Source of the DNA: Patescibacteria group bacterium
GTDB lineage: Bacteria > Patescibacteriota > Patescibacteriia > Patescibacteriales > GWC2-42-12
Length of the DNA: 54,718 bases
Direction: 5' to 3'
NCBI GenBank assembly: GCA_028707005.1
Contig: JAQTVB010000005.1
Location: 1-54,718, forward strand
Shown: positions 39,001 to 47,234 of the stretch, piece by piece
Layout of the letters: each line of letters begins with the position of its first letter
Numbering within the stretch: the stretch's first letter is position 1
Position numbers and translations under genes: made by a program
Notes under the pieces: model-generated
Told to the model about the DNA's origin: nothing
The model's database searches: none
The model's input: only the letters and a program-made list of their open reading frames with translations

Positions 39001-39208
39001 CGGACACATAAGCCTTTTTAACTCCGAGCTTATGGTCTAAATAATAAACCGTAGAGCTATTCGCGACCTTAACCTGCTTAACCGTTTGGGCAAGCCCATT
39101 GGCGGCCATGGCCTTATTTACTGAAACCAAATTGAATAAACTGGCAATTGCCAAAAAAATGGCAAGCAACAGTAAATTATTAATTGAATTTCGTTTAAAT
39201 AAGTTCAT
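36026..39208 (-). CDS. Secreted M23 (LytM) endopeptidase with long N-terminal region
   Basis: A 1060-residue exported protein. The signal sequence is LLLLAIFLAIASLFNLVSVNKAMA. An N-terminal repeat-like domain follows (VYYLDHKLGVKKAYVSAAAYLSYGNKW), then several Ig-like beta domains, and a C-terminal M23 peptidase (GIDIDVDQGTSVKTAAAGTV, HGNGIKTVYGHLSEI, GPHLHFGVLQDG). The zinc ligands HxH and the upstream His/Asp are present. It probably cleaves peptidoglycan cross-links at the cell surface, with the beta domains as a stalk. Confidence 0.88.
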   Translation of the reverse strand: MNLFKRNSINNLLLLAIFLAIASLFNLVSVNKAMAANGLAQTVKQVKVANSSTVYYLDHKLGVKKAYVSAAAYLSYGNKWSDIKVISRAQLDKWPDLKLIKSAGEKNIYYIKGDKKTLIKGPSDFSKFGLDYGRIAAINKTDFSLYQTVDYASVGLSASAGQIALKAGGGSPGSLTIELDADSQAGFLPMNTKHNLVATFNFKAGGAAVEIKQIILNLKGVYQPEVIEKVSLTNEAGYNLGEVAGLNNRQAVFSFGTSPLILAAGEIKKIKVYLDLNSYADFINHSVKASIESLKDVKTNVEINGSFPIEAKEFKLAVGFLMGQAEIDEITLNAGGKLVIGDNQRIIGKFKIIETSGNENMIIKKIALVNLGSARSSDLINFKLKDSNNNLIAQAQSMEGDAVIFNLNNYLLSKGQDKTFFLSADIIGGDNNQTVNFNLRDFYATGDSYGYGLSFSQTDAGETYTIGRESISVLSASLNPSKSVFSKQNGVLLGNFQVRNNNQKVKLSSVNVKLEKSSDAASFNDAVYLVNYDSGEVYAATDASKLPGGVSLSFNNLALEPRQTLNFSLVANLPAAAKSGDKYRIIINSIIYGYENVSYFSANLALAGNYLVVTKSSLYIYTNNDDSWGRDYIKGQKNVKIASFILEAAAGDDINISQITLAKSGDTSGSVLYENGFSNLRLYIGGSRVGSAISKPSASTYVFDNFNYRLSQNGRWELKLYADTEKDLKASEVQMIVLSVGAKSKTSNVPATIAGLNAASRKVYFGGSEAEILAVEGGSFTPGVKDNNIARFTITNNGAEDIKLNSLNIVTTADGLSYSLGFSDLTVVEASGSSKLGRISRPVAGANKIGLNSYTVKTSQTAEFNIRVTAGEEVPENGFDVYLTDLKITGKKSGLEAAVSGDPTDKVTVNNTSPSNGSGGNDDNAIQLAWPVNSQRVNYGFHDSNYPYRSVAEHDGIDIDVDQGTSVKTAAAGTVAEVANTHTTQYNYVIIDHGNGIKTVYGHLSEIAVNQGDTVASNQVIGLSGGLPGSIGSGSNTNGPHLHFGVLQDGVAVDPMAYLD

Positions 39209-39414
39209 ATTTTTATAATTTATGGCTAATTACAGCTAATTAAATAGATATTAGTATATTAAATGATATAACTTATAAATATAGCATATTAATAAACTAT
39301 TGTCAAGGGGTACTAAAAACCGCCTTTTTGCAGCGGCGGTTTTTCGCGATAGCTTAAGCTTAAATCAATAACCGGCATCTATGGAATTTCGCCAAAAAAT
39401 ACCAATCGCCCAAC

Positions 39415-40059
39415 CTAACTCAATCCCAGTTCGTCAATAATTATCAATTTTCGGCTTTCTAGAATGCCGTAGAGAAAAATATCAGTGATGTCGCGGCGGT
39501 ATTTGAATTCTTTGGGGTCAAAAAGCGTAAAATTAATTTCTTTGCCAAGCTCTATTTCCAGTTCTCTGATTAATTTAAAAAGCTTAACTTTATTTACTTT
39601 CCCAACCAGCAAGATATCAATCATGGCATTCGGGTTGTTGACGAAAATACCGGTCAAAACCAAGAGTTTAACTTTGCCGATCGCCTCTAATTTTTTGACA
39701 AAATCTTTTTCGTATAAAATTTGCGCCTTAACAATCAACGCTTTGATTTCATCAAACAGGATGAAGCTGGGATTGGAGCGAAAGTATTTTTTCTCCTGCC
39801 CGCCCGAGCCTGGACGCTCTGGCGCCTGCCCCGCGGCTGGTTCGCCCGCGCCGCCGGACGCCGCTTCGTCGTTAATCTCTTTTCCGTCGGAAGTTAAAAT
39901 GCCGAATTTTTCCAGATTCTCAAGCTCCCGGCGCACCGAATTCAGCTGCAACTTTAAATCACGGGACAATTGCCTGATATAATATTTTTCCGCCGGGTGC
40001 AATAAGAACAATTTTAAAATTTTGACCCTGGCTTTTGAGCCGAATAATTTTTCCAGCAT
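39415..40059 (-). CDS. Winged-helix transcriptional regulator with nucleotidyltransferase-like C-terminal region
   Basis: Start set at ATG 40059 (MLEKLFGSKARVKILKLFL), because the longer ORF crosses the promoter (TTGACT-17-TACAAT at 40096-40124 minus). The HTH is YYIRQLSRDLKLQLNSVRRELENLEKFGIL. The C-terminal part (VKLLVLTGIFVNNPNAMIDILLVGKVNKVKL...RDITDIFLYG) resembles the domain in archaeal and CPR ArsR-like regulators. A foreign Gly/Pro-rich stretch, AASGGAGEPAAGQAPERPGSGG, interrupts it and looks like another in-frame repeat. Confidence 0.75.
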   Translation of the reverse strand: MLEKLFGSKARVKILKLFLLHPAEKYYIRQLSRDLKLQLNSVRRELENLEKFGILTSDGKEINDEAASGGAGEPAAGQAPERPGSGGQEKKYFRSNPSFILFDEIKALIVKAQILYEKDFVKKLEAIGKVKLLVLTGIFVNNPNAMIDILLVGKVNKVKLFKLIRELEIELGKEINFTLFDPKEFKYRRDITDIFLYGILESRKLIIIDELGLS

Positions 40060-40230
40060 AATAATCGCCAAACCACTTAACTTAATTATGCATTTATTGT
40101 ATAATAGAAATACGATTAAGTCAAAAAACAAATAATTTTCTAATTTCACGGTTAGAAAAGATATTTTTTATTTATCAATTGTTCTAATCTTGCGCATTAT
40201 TCGCTTTCAATTCATTTTGTTTCGCCTGCT

Positions 40231-42513
40231 ATGAATTATAAAATAGCTCAATTTATCCTTACTCCCCCCCAGCGCGGCCAATCAACGTTGGAAATCTACG
40301 TCGCCCAGCCCGATGCCAGCAAAGAGGCTTTAGCCGGAAAACTGTTTGCTTTGTTTGACATTGAATCTCCCAAATCCTCCAGCCTTAAAATCATCAGTTT
40401 TTTAACCGCCGCCTTAAGCCATGATTATTACCAAAATGAAAAACTTATTTTAAAGGAAAGGGTTAATACCATAAAGGTTGAGCATATTTTTGAATCAGCC
40501 TTAGCCAGAACCAACAAAAAATTGGCTGAATTCCTGCAAACCGAAAAGATTAAGTTTGATCCCGGGATTATGAATATCACCATTGGCGTGATTTATAACG
40601 ACAGTTTGCATTTCGCCAATCTGGGAAAAAACAAAGCCCTGCTTTTATATAAAGGCAAGTCCGGTGAAGCCGCGAAATACAAATTGGCCGATATTACCGA
40701 ACAAACCGGCGCGGCTGAAACTAAAAAGCCGTCAGGCGCGGTAAAATTTTTTTCCAACGTAATCAGCGGCAACTTGCCCCGTGGCGGTTATTTTATTTTT
40801 TCCAGTGAAACATTTTCCGAGTACCTCTCGGCCAAGCAAATTATCGACATCATCACAACCCTGCCTCCGGCCGGCGCAGCCGAACAAATAAAAAATATGC
40901 TGGGAAAAATCAACGCTTATGTTCCTTTTTTGGGCATTATCATAAAAAACACCCTTGACCCGGAAACTGTGGAAGTTAAAGCGAGAGAGCCGATTGTTTC
41001 AACCAAATCTTCAATTGAAAGCTTGAACATCACCGAGGAAAAAACCGAAAAATTGCTAACGCCGTCGGGGTTGATTAACGCGAAAAAATGGCCGCTGGTC
41101 CTTAACGGCTTGGTGAGCCGCTTGACCTTTAAAAAAATGCGGAAAAGCGGCGGCCAGGCTGCTTCTTTGAAAGATAAAATTTTTATCAAGAGAAAAGCCG
41201 TTTGGCTGCCAGGGGCGAAAATATTGAATCTGCTAAAAAACTTTTTAATTTATACCATCGGTTTCTTTATCTATTTTTTTAAAACCATAACGGATAAGCA
41301 GGCCATGGCCGACGCCGGGAATAATCTGATTTTAAAAGTAAAAAACTTCCGACGGCATTTTCGGGTCTTATTGTTAAAAACATTACTGTGGTATAAATCA
41401 TTAAACAAGGTTGGTAAAATTTTATTCTCCGCCTTTCTGGTCTGCTTGTTGATTTTCTTCGTAAGCCTGGGATATGAAAACATAAAAAACCGGGCCGAAA
41501 AAAAACAAGCGGTTGTTAATAACACGCTGGCGGCTATTGAACAAAAACAAAATCAAGTTGACGCCAGTCTGCTTTACGGCAATGAAGCGGGCGCGAAAGA
41601 ACTATTAAAGGAAATTAACGATCTTTTAAAACAAATGCCGCGAAGTAATCAAGGCGAGCAGGACCAATACAATAAATTGGCGGCAAAATATCAAACGCAG
41701 ATCGAAAAAATAAGCCATGCCATCCGTGTCAATCCCGTTGAACTGGCCAATTTTGTTAATCTTAACCCCGGCGCGAAGCCGCAAAGCATTGTCTTGGCGC
41801 GGGAAAAAATTTACGCGGCCGACGCGGCGCAAGCGGCGATTTATTCAATTGATCTGAAAAACAAGCTCACCACTTCGCTGAATCTGGGCGGCCAGAAAAT
41901 GAGCCGGCTTGGCTTCCCTAGTCTTGATAAAGACAATAATATTTATTATTTCGGCCCCGATAAGGCGCTGGTTTTGGACACTAAGAACGCGAAATTATCC
42001 GGCCTTAACTTAAGCCGAAATTTAAATTTGGATAAAGCCGCCGGCTTAGAGCAATACAACGGCAGATTCTATTCGGTTGACGCGGCCGCCGGACAAATTT
42101 ATCGTTTTAACAAAAGCGGCGATACGCTCGCCAGCCCCTCCCCCTGGCTCGCCGGCAAAGAAGATCTGGCGAACGTCATAAGCCTTGATATAGATGGAGA
42201 TATTTATCTTTTAAAAGGCAACGGCGAAATTTCAAAATACACCAAAGGGAAGAAACGGGACTTTCCCCAAGCAACCGTTGAACCGCCGCTTGCCCAAGCC
42301 TCTAAAGTTATCGTTTCCCCGTCGGAAAATTATATTTATGTTCTTGAGCCGGCCGGCAAAAGATTGGTGGTGTTTGATAAAAGCGGTAAATTCATAAACC
42401 AATACGTAAGCGACGCTTTAAACAGCTTAAAAGATTTCCAGGTTGATGAAACCAGCAAAAAAATCTACTTCTTAAACAATACCGCGGTTTATTCAATTGA
42501 CATGGTTAAGTAA
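40231..42513 (+). CDS. Membrane protein: PP2C-like domain, two TM helices, beta-propeller-like domain
   Basis: A 760-residue plus-strand protein. Residues about 1-260 resemble a divergent PP2C phosphatase domain (TIGVIYNDSLHFANLGKNKALLLYKG, GYFIFSSETFSEYL), although key metal Asp residues are not all clear. Two hydrophobic segments follow (FLIYTIGFFIYFF; ILFSAFLVCLLIFFVSLGY), then a coiled coil, and a C-terminal propeller-like repeat region (KIYAADAAQAAIYSIDL, NRFYSVDAA-type blades). It may be a sensor with an extracytoplasmic propeller. Confidence 0.65.
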   Translation: MNYKIAQFILTPPQRGQSTLEIYVAQPDASKEALAGKLFALFDIESPKSSSLKIISFLTAALSHDYYQNEKLILKERVNTIKVEHIFESALARTNKKLAEFLQTEKIKFDPGIMNITIGVIYNDSLHFANLGKNKALLLYKGKSGEAAKYKLADITEQTGAAETKKPSGAVKFFSNVISGNLPRGGYFIFSSETFSEYLSAKQIIDIITTLPPAGAAEQIKNMLGKINAYVPFLGIIIKNTLDPETVEVKAREPIVSTKSSIESLNITEEKTEKLLTPSGLINAKKWPLVLNGLVSRLTFKKMRKSGGQAASLKDKIFIKRKAVWLPGAKILNLLKNFLIYTIGFFIYFFKTITDKQAMADAGNNLILKVKNFRRHFRVLLLKTLLWYKSLNKVGKILFSAFLVCLLIFFVSLGYENIKNRAEKKQAVVNNTLAAIEQKQNQVDASLLYGNEAGAKELLKEINDLLKQMPRSNQGEQDQYNKLAAKYQTQIEKISHAIRVNPVELANFVNLNPGAKPQSIVLAREKIYAADAAQAAIYSIDLKNKLTTSLNLGGQKMSRLGFPSLDKDNNIYYFGPDKALVLDTKNAKLSGLNLSRNLNLDKAAGLEQYNGRFYSVDAAAGQIYRFNKSGDTLASPSPWLAGKEDLANVISLDIDGDIYLLKGNGEISKYTKGKKRDFPQATVEPPLAQASKVIVSPSENYIYVLEPAGKRLVVFDKSGKFINQYVSDALNSLKDFQVDETSKKIYFLNNTAVYSIDMVK

Positions 42514-42531
42514 ACGCGAAAAACACAAATA

Positions 42532-42566
42532 CAAAAAAACGTTCCAACTTTCCGGGAACGTTTTTT
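42532..42566. terminator. Bidirectional terminator
   Basis: CGTTCC-AACTTTCCG-GGAACG with A and T runs on both sides separates the convergent PP2C-like gene and rplL. Confidence 0.85.
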
Positions 42567-42598
42567 GTATTCGCCTTAATTTTCTCAAATCAGCGATA

Positions 42599-43066
42599 TT
42601 ATTTTAGAGTAACTTTCGCGCCGGCTTCTTCCAAGGCTTTCTTCATAGCCTCGGCATCGGCTTTCTTCACGCCTTCTTTTAACATCTTTGGAGCCGAGTC
42701 AACCAAGTCCTTGGCGTCTTTTAAGCCCATCTCGGTCAAAGCCCGAACCGCTTTAATAACCGAGATTTTGTTGGCTCCCGCTTCGGTGATTTCAACATTG
42801 AAGCTGGTTTTTTCTTCAACCGGGGCGGCGGCGGCCGGACCAGCCATCATCATGGCCGGGGCGGCGGCGGAAACGCCGAATTTCTTTTCTAAAATTTTTA
42901 CCAATTCGGCTAAATCCAAAACCGACATTTTTTCAATAGTCTCCACTAAAGACTTGAATTTTTCAGGAACGACTATCGGTTCCTCTTTGCCGGCCGCAGC
43001 TTCCTTATTCGCCAAAGCTTTAGCGTCAGTGGAAGCGGAGACGGGTTTTTTTGTTTCTTCTGGCAT
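42599..43066 (-). CDS. rplL: Ribosomal protein L7/L12
   Basis: Stalk protein of the large ribosomal subunit. The C-terminal domain [67 protein letters not shown] is canonical, with an Ala/Pro hinge. The N terminus carries about 30 extra residues ([29 protein letters not shown]), making it 155 residues versus the usual about 125. It follows rplJ by 52 bp. Confidence 0.97.
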   Translation of the reverse strand: MPEETKKPVSASTDAKALANKEAAAGKEEPIVVPEKFKSLVETIEKMSVLDLAELVKILEKKFGVSAAAPAMMMAGPAAAAPVEEKTSFNVEITEAGANKISVIKAVRALTEMGLKDAKDLVDSAPKMLKEGVKKADAEAMKKALEEAGAKVTLK

Positions 43067-43118
43067 AAACTTTATAATTTTTAATTTTAAATTAAAAATT
43101 GTTAAATAATTATTTTAA

Positions 43119-43649
43119 TTAAGCTTGTTTTTTATCTTTAATGGCGTTTAACGCGTACACTAGGTTTTTCAAATTCCCGGCCAAAGCGTTGACAAAACCG
43201 AAAACCGGCGCGTTGATTGAACCGATGATCTTGGCATAAAGCTCTTTCTTGGACGGCAATTCCGACAGATTGGCAACTTCGGCCGCGTTAATGAACTTAT
43301 TTTCCAGGATGCCGCCGATGAATTCAAGCTTGCCTTCTTTTTCTTTTTTGAATTGTCCCGCGATTTTTGCCGGAGAAACTTCGTCGTCGTAGCCGAAAAT
43401 CGCCGCGATTTGCCCGTCAAATTTTTTTATATCCAGGCCGACGATCCCTTTATCCTTAAAACTTAAATCAAACAAAGTTTTTTTGGCGACATAATACTCG
43501 TTGTGTTCTTTTAACAACTTCGCTCTTAAATTTTCATTGTCTTTAACGCCCAGGCCGGTGAATTTCGCAAAAACAACGGATTTGGCTTTGGAGATTTTCT
43601 CCGACAATTCTTTTAAAATCGTTCTCTTTTGTTCTTTGGTCTTTGGCAT
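43119..43649 (-). CDS. rplJ: Ribosomal protein L10
   Basis: Stalk base protein, 176 residues. It starts MPKTKEQKRTILKELSEKI, followed by AKSVVFAKFTGLGVKDNENLRAKL and the C-terminal NALAGNLKNLVYALNAIKDKK helix that binds L7/L12 dimers. It is the first gene of the rplJ-rplL operon and is expected to bind its own leader RNA at 43756-43885. Confidence 0.97.
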   Translation of the reverse strand: MPKTKEQKRTILKELSEKISKAKSVVFAKFTGLGVKDNENLRAKLLKEHNEYYVAKKTLFDLSFKDKGIVGLDIKKFDGQIAAIFGYDDEVSPAKIAGQFKKEKEGKLEFIGGILENKFINAAEVANLSELPSKKELYAKIIGSINAPVFGFVNALAGNLKNLVYALNAIKDKKQA

Positions 43650-43755
43650 AAGATAAATACATAATCCTAATCTACGAATGAAGTCCTAATCTACAAATAT
43701 ATTCATAGATAAGATTGCAAATTATAAGCTTAAGGCGACTGATAAAATTTCTAAT

Positions 43756-43885
43756 AAAAAAATCTGCTTCAAATCGCAGACCTTTAAAATGGCTAAAATT
43801 AGCCATGCCTGCCAATGGGCAGGTTTGTCTCGGCAGGATTTATCCGCTTAGGGCGGACCTGCTGTCTGCGACCTTTATTTAATTG
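43756..43885 (-). promoter_or_regulatory. L10 leader (ribosomal protein autoregulatory attenuator)
   Basis: The minus-strand RNA starts GGTCGCAGACAGCAGG, has a central ATCCTGCCGAGA and ends in GGTCTGCG. This matches the known L10-leader layout, where GCAGAC pairs with GTCTGC. GTCTGC also overlaps a terminator stem TCTGC-GATTTGAA-GCAGA plus T-run (43756-43780). Binding of L10 would decide between the alternatives. About 105 nt separate the terminator from the rplJ start. Confidence 0.85.
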
Positions 43886-43890
43886 ATTTA

Positions 43891-43918
43891 ATAATAGCAT
43901 AGGCAGCCAAAATGTCAA
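43891..43918 (-). promoter_or_regulatory. rplJ-rplL promoter
   Basis: The minus strand has TTGACA, 16 bp, TATTAT, giving a transcript start near 43885 at the 5' edge of the L10 leader. To its left (plus-strand right) lies the palindrome AGACAGGTTGCGACCTGTCT (about 43938-43958). Confidence 0.65.
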
Positions 43919-43969
43919 ATCCAGCGCAGCCCGCGTAGAGACAGGTTGCGACCTGTCTCTACGCGGGGG

Positions 43970-45031
43970 TTATTTTAAATACCTGGCTTTATTCATATTA
44001 TGTTCATCCAAAGTCTTACTGAAGATTGTTTTGCCGGTCGCCGGATCGCTTAAAAAATAATTATACGAGGTCAAGGCGGGATAAATCGCGGCCATGATGG
44101 CGTTAAGGCCGGGGTTGGCGATCGGCCCGGGCGGCAGGCCGCGATATTTATAAGTATTGTACGGGGAATTGATTTTAGTATCCTCCAGGCTGTATTGCGC
44201 CTTATTGACGCCTAAAACATAAGCTAAGGTGGCGCAGGATTCAAGCCCCTGGCCGTTCTTAATTCTGTCCCAGAAGATGCCGGAAACAATTTTCATGTCA
44301 TCTTGCGATCTCACTTCTTTCTCAATAATTGACGCCATGGTTATAATTTCATAAACCGTCTTTTTTTGCCGCGCCATCTCCGCTCTCATGGCCGGCGTAA
44401 GCTTTTTATTGAAGTTGGCAAGCATTTTATTTATAATATCTTCCACCTTGGCGTCGTTACCAATTCTGTAAGTATCGGGAAAAAGAAAACCTTCCAACGT
44501 GGCGTCCGCCGGCAGGCCGTCGGCCAATTCCTTATCCAGCGCTATTTTAAATTTTAAATCTTTGGCTTTCTGCCTGGCGATGTTTAAAAAACTATCCGCC
44601 GCCATGATTTTGTTTAAATAATTATTTATGTCTTTTATATTCCAGCCTTCAATTATTTTTATGGTTCTTTCGTCGCTGATGGCGTCACCCATGGTTAAAA
44701 TTTTCACGATCTCTTTAGTCGTTAATTTCGGGCTGATAAAATATTTTCCGGCCTTAACGCTCTGCCGGCTTTGCTTAATCAGATGTTCAAAATAGAAAGC
44801 TGACTTTATTAAATTATCTTTTTTTAAATCCAGGGCGATCTGCTCCGCGGTCGCTCCCTGGTTAATCAAAAAAATCTGCTCCTGGCCGTTCTTATCGGCC
44901 GGCGCGTTCAATCCGCGCCAATAGAAAGCCAAGGCGAGAAAAATAATTACTGTTAAGATTGTTGCTTTTTTTATCATACCGCGTGAATAGCCCGGGCCAT
45001 CGGATGAAGATATTAATTCTTCACTGGCCAC
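43970..45031 (-). CDS. mltG: Endolytic murein transglycosylase MltG (YceG-like)
   Basis: Inner-membrane enzyme that cuts nascent glycan strands. One membrane helix (ATILTVIIFLALAFYW), a LysM-like stretch, and the catalytic family motifs MASIIEKEV and INSPYNTYKYRGLPPGPIANPGL are present. The translation start may be the internal MIKKATIL (about 44977) rather than 45031. It is consistent with a peptidoglycan wall in this organism. Confidence 0.93.
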   Translation of the reverse strand: MASEELISSSDGPGYSRGMIKKATILTVIIFLALAFYWRGLNAPADKNGQEQIFLINQGATAEQIALDLKKDNLIKSAFYFEHLIKQSRQSVKAGKYFISPKLTTKEIVKILTMGDAISDERTIKIIEGWNIKDINNYLNKIMAADSFLNIARQKAKDLKFKIALDKELADGLPADATLEGFLFPDTYRIGNDAKVEDIINKMLANFNKKLTPAMRAEMARQKKTVYEIITMASIIEKEVRSQDDMKIVSGIFWDRIKNGQGLESCATLAYVLGVNKAQYSLEDTKINSPYNTYKYRGLPPGPIANPGLNAIMAAIYPALTSYNYFLSDPATGKTIFSKTLDEHNMNKARYLK

Positions 45032-45129
45032 TGGCCGCGATTTCGTCTTACACCTCGCAGCCGTATGAATCAGACAAAAATTATCTTAAAAATAACTGAA
45101 CAAAATATTTGCACAGTCGGCTAAACGTT

Positions 45130-45567
45130 TTATTTCTTCGCTAAACTCTTTTTTATTTCAGCGGCCCTGGCGATTAAAATCGAACTTGATCTGATTTTCC
45201 CGCCCAAACCGTCAACCATTTTAATTTTAAAGCGGCGGCAAACGGCGGCTTCGGGAATATTGCCCGTATTTCTATCCCCGCCTTGAGCAAAAATATTCGG
45301 CTTCACTTTCACGAGCGACCGGCGGACAGACCTGTCTTTATCAATAGATAAAAAAACCCTATCAACCCATCTTATCGCTGAAATAATTTTCATCCTATCT
45401 CTCTGATTTAAAAACGGCACACTGCCTTTCAACCTTACCTGATGATCATTATTTACTATGACCACTAGCTCATCGCCTAATTTCTTAGCTTTCTCCATCA
45501 TCTCTAGATGTCCGACATGCAGAGGATTAAAATAGCCGCTTACGGCCACGATAATTTTTTTTCTCAT
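45130..45567 (-). CDS. Cytidylyltransferase-like nucleotidyltransferase (RfaE2/TagD family)
   Basis: A 145-residue protein with the HxGH motif as SGYFNPLHVGHLEMM and a late SSSILI segment matching the ISSTxI nucleotide-binding motif. It transfers a nucleotide to a sugar- or alcohol-phosphate; the exact substrate is not determinable. KGSVPFLNQRDRMKIISAIRWVD is typical of the family. It is convergent with nothing and divergent from the CAP gene at 45820. Confidence 0.85.
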   Translation of the reverse strand: MRKKIIVAVSGYFNPLHVGHLEMMEKAKKLGDELVVIVNNDHQVRLKGSVPFLNQRDRMKIISAIRWVDRVFLSIDKDRSVRRSLVKVKPNIFAQGGDRNTGNIPEAAVCRRFKIKMVDGLGGKIRSSSILIARAAEIKKSLAKK

Positions 45568-45716
45568 AAAATTTTAAAATCAAACATTAAATTATAACAA
45601 CGAGCCAGGCTAAGATCGCTTAGAGCATTGCGCCAGTATTTGCCGGGGTTCAGGCTGATCCCGCCCCGTGAAAGCTGATATTATCATTTTATCAAACAGA
45701 CTGTAATCAAGCAACC

Positions 45717-45745
45717 TTGCATTTTAAATAAATTTGTGCTATAAT
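45717..45745 (+). promoter_or_regulatory. Promoter for CAP-domain gene
   Basis: TTGCAT, 17 bp, TATAAT on the plus strand, about 70 bp before the ATG at 45820. Confidence 0.65.
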
Positions 45746-45819
45746 TAATTTATAGTCAAAAAGGATAGACAATCTGCCTGCCTACAAGCAAAAAAACAAA
45801 AATAAAGATAAAAATAAAA

Positions 45820-46683
45820 ATGGTAGAAAATTTAAACGGGCGGCTAGTATTCACTTATGGCAGCCTTAAAAAAGAATATAACAAGCGAACTAAGGCATAC
45901 TGGAAGTTATCTCTGTTGGGAACACTGATGGGGATTTTTTTATTGCCTAATTTGGCTTATTTGTCCGCCATCACTCCGGAAAAATTAATTGAGCTTACCA
46001 ATCGGATAAGGCTTAACCAGGGCATGGAATCTTTGACCGCCAACCAGCTCTTGACTCAAGCGGCGATTCAAAAAGGCGAAACAATTTTAGACTCTAATAT
46101 TTTTAATCATACTATTGACGGCAAGAGGTTTTCTTCCTGGATCCGCGATACCGGTTATAATTATTCTTATGTGGGTGAAAATTTGGCCATAGACTTCGCC
46201 ACCAGCGAAGGCGTCTTGGAAGCTTGGGAAAACTCCCCCTTGCATAAAAAAAATCTTTTAAGCCCCTACTATAAGGAAATCGGCATCGCGACCATACCGG
46301 GAAAATTTCAAGGACAAGATACTATGGTGGTGGTGCAAGTTTTCGGCGCTCCGGCCGTTGGCTCGGCCGCGCCCTGGGCGGTAAACGGCGAATTTGATTC
46401 TGGCTCTGTCCGGGGAGAAATAAACTTATTTAATCCTCAACTTAAAGACAGCGCGCAAAATTTATTAACTCATTCAATTATCAATCAAGAACTGCTGCCG
46501 CTTGATAGCGACAAGCTTACTCTACCGGCCGTAAGCCAAGTGAACACATTTGTTATACAACCAAATTACCGGCAGGTTGCCAATAATTTTCCTTTGATTT
46601 TCTCGCTTTTGATAACAGCTTACTTTTTAATCTTTTTATACTCTTATTATTTTTTCAAAATTAATAAGCTCTCTTCCGTTTAG
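45820..46683 (+). CDS. CAP/SCP-like domain membrane protein
   Basis: A 287-residue protein with an N-terminal hydrophobic segment (KLSLLGTLMGIFLLPNLAYLSA), a CAP domain (IELTNRIRLNQGMESLTANQLLTQAAIQKGETI, FNHTIDGKRFSSWIRDTGYNYSYVGENLAIDF, VLEAWENSPLHKKNLLSPYYKEIGIA) and a C-terminal membrane helix (PLIFSLLITAYFLIFLYSYYFF). The CAP His and Glu residues are present. It is followed after 16 bp by a DUF212 gene in the same direction, likely an operon. Confidence 0.88.
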   Translation: MVENLNGRLVFTYGSLKKEYNKRTKAYWKLSLLGTLMGIFLLPNLAYLSAITPEKLIELTNRIRLNQGMESLTANQLLTQAAIQKGETILDSNIFNHTIDGKRFSSWIRDTGYNYSYVGENLAIDFATSEGVLEAWENSPLHKKNLLSPYYKEIGIATIPGKFQGQDTMVVVQVFGAPAVGSAAPWAVNGEFDSGSVRGEINLFNPQLKDSAQNLLTHSIINQELLPLDSDKLTLPAVSQVNTFVIQPNYRQVANNFPLIFSLLITAYFLIFLYSYYFFKINKLSSV

Positions 46684-46699
46684 TCTTATATCATAAAAT

Positions 46700-47131
46700 A
46701 TGTACCAAATTTTAATTACCGCTTTGGTGGCTGGCATCATCGCCCAGCTTAGCAAGTTTTTAATAAAAACAAACAACATAAAATTTAACTGGCGTTCTCT
46801 TTCATCTTATTCCGGAATGCCGTCAAGCCATGCCGCTTTTGTCGCCGCTTTAACCACCATCGTCGGCCTTACCCAGGGTTTTTCCTCGCCGCTCTTCGCC
46901 GTTTGTTTTATTTTCAGTGTTCTGATTATCCGCGACGCAATCGGCCTAAGGCGTTATCTCGGGCAACATGGAGAAATAATAAACATCTTAGTTAAAGATT
47001 TGGCGGAAGATAAAATGCTTGATCAATCTTACCCGAAACTTTTGGAAAAAATCGGCCATACTCCGGCGCAAATAATCGCCGGTTCGGCTCTGGGCATTTT
47101 CACCAGCCTCGCCAGCTACCTGTTCTTTTAA
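46700..47131 (+). CDS. DUF212 (divergent PAP2-like) membrane protein
   Basis: A 143-residue membrane protein with the family signature SSYSGMPSSHAAFVAALTTIVGL and IIRDAIGLRRYLGQHGEIIN, similar to acid phosphatase/vanadium haloperoxidase-related proteins. The four hydrophobic stretches are as expected. It probably acts on a lipid phosphate, but this is not shown for the family. Confidence 0.9.
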   Translation: MYQILITALVAGIIAQLSKFLIKTNNIKFNWRSLSSYSGMPSSHAAFVAALTTIVGLTQGFSSPLFAVCFIFSVLIIRDAIGLRRYLGQHGEIINILVKDLAEDKMLDQSYPKLLEKIGHTPAQIIAGSALGIFTSLASYLFF

Positions 47132-47144
47132 AAAATTCGCTTGC

Positions 47145-47192
47145 AAAAAAATACCGCCTTCAACTCTTCCTGTTGAAGGCGGTATTTTTATC
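47145..47192. terminator. Bidirectional terminator
   Basis: ATACCGCCTTCAAC...GTTGAAGGCGGTAT is a 14-bp perfect stem flanked by A and T runs, between the convergent DUF212 gene and the pilin-like gene. Confidence 0.9.
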
Positions 47193-47234
47193 TTCGCCGC
47201 GCAAGCGGCCGTATGGCGGCTCTATTTCTATTAT

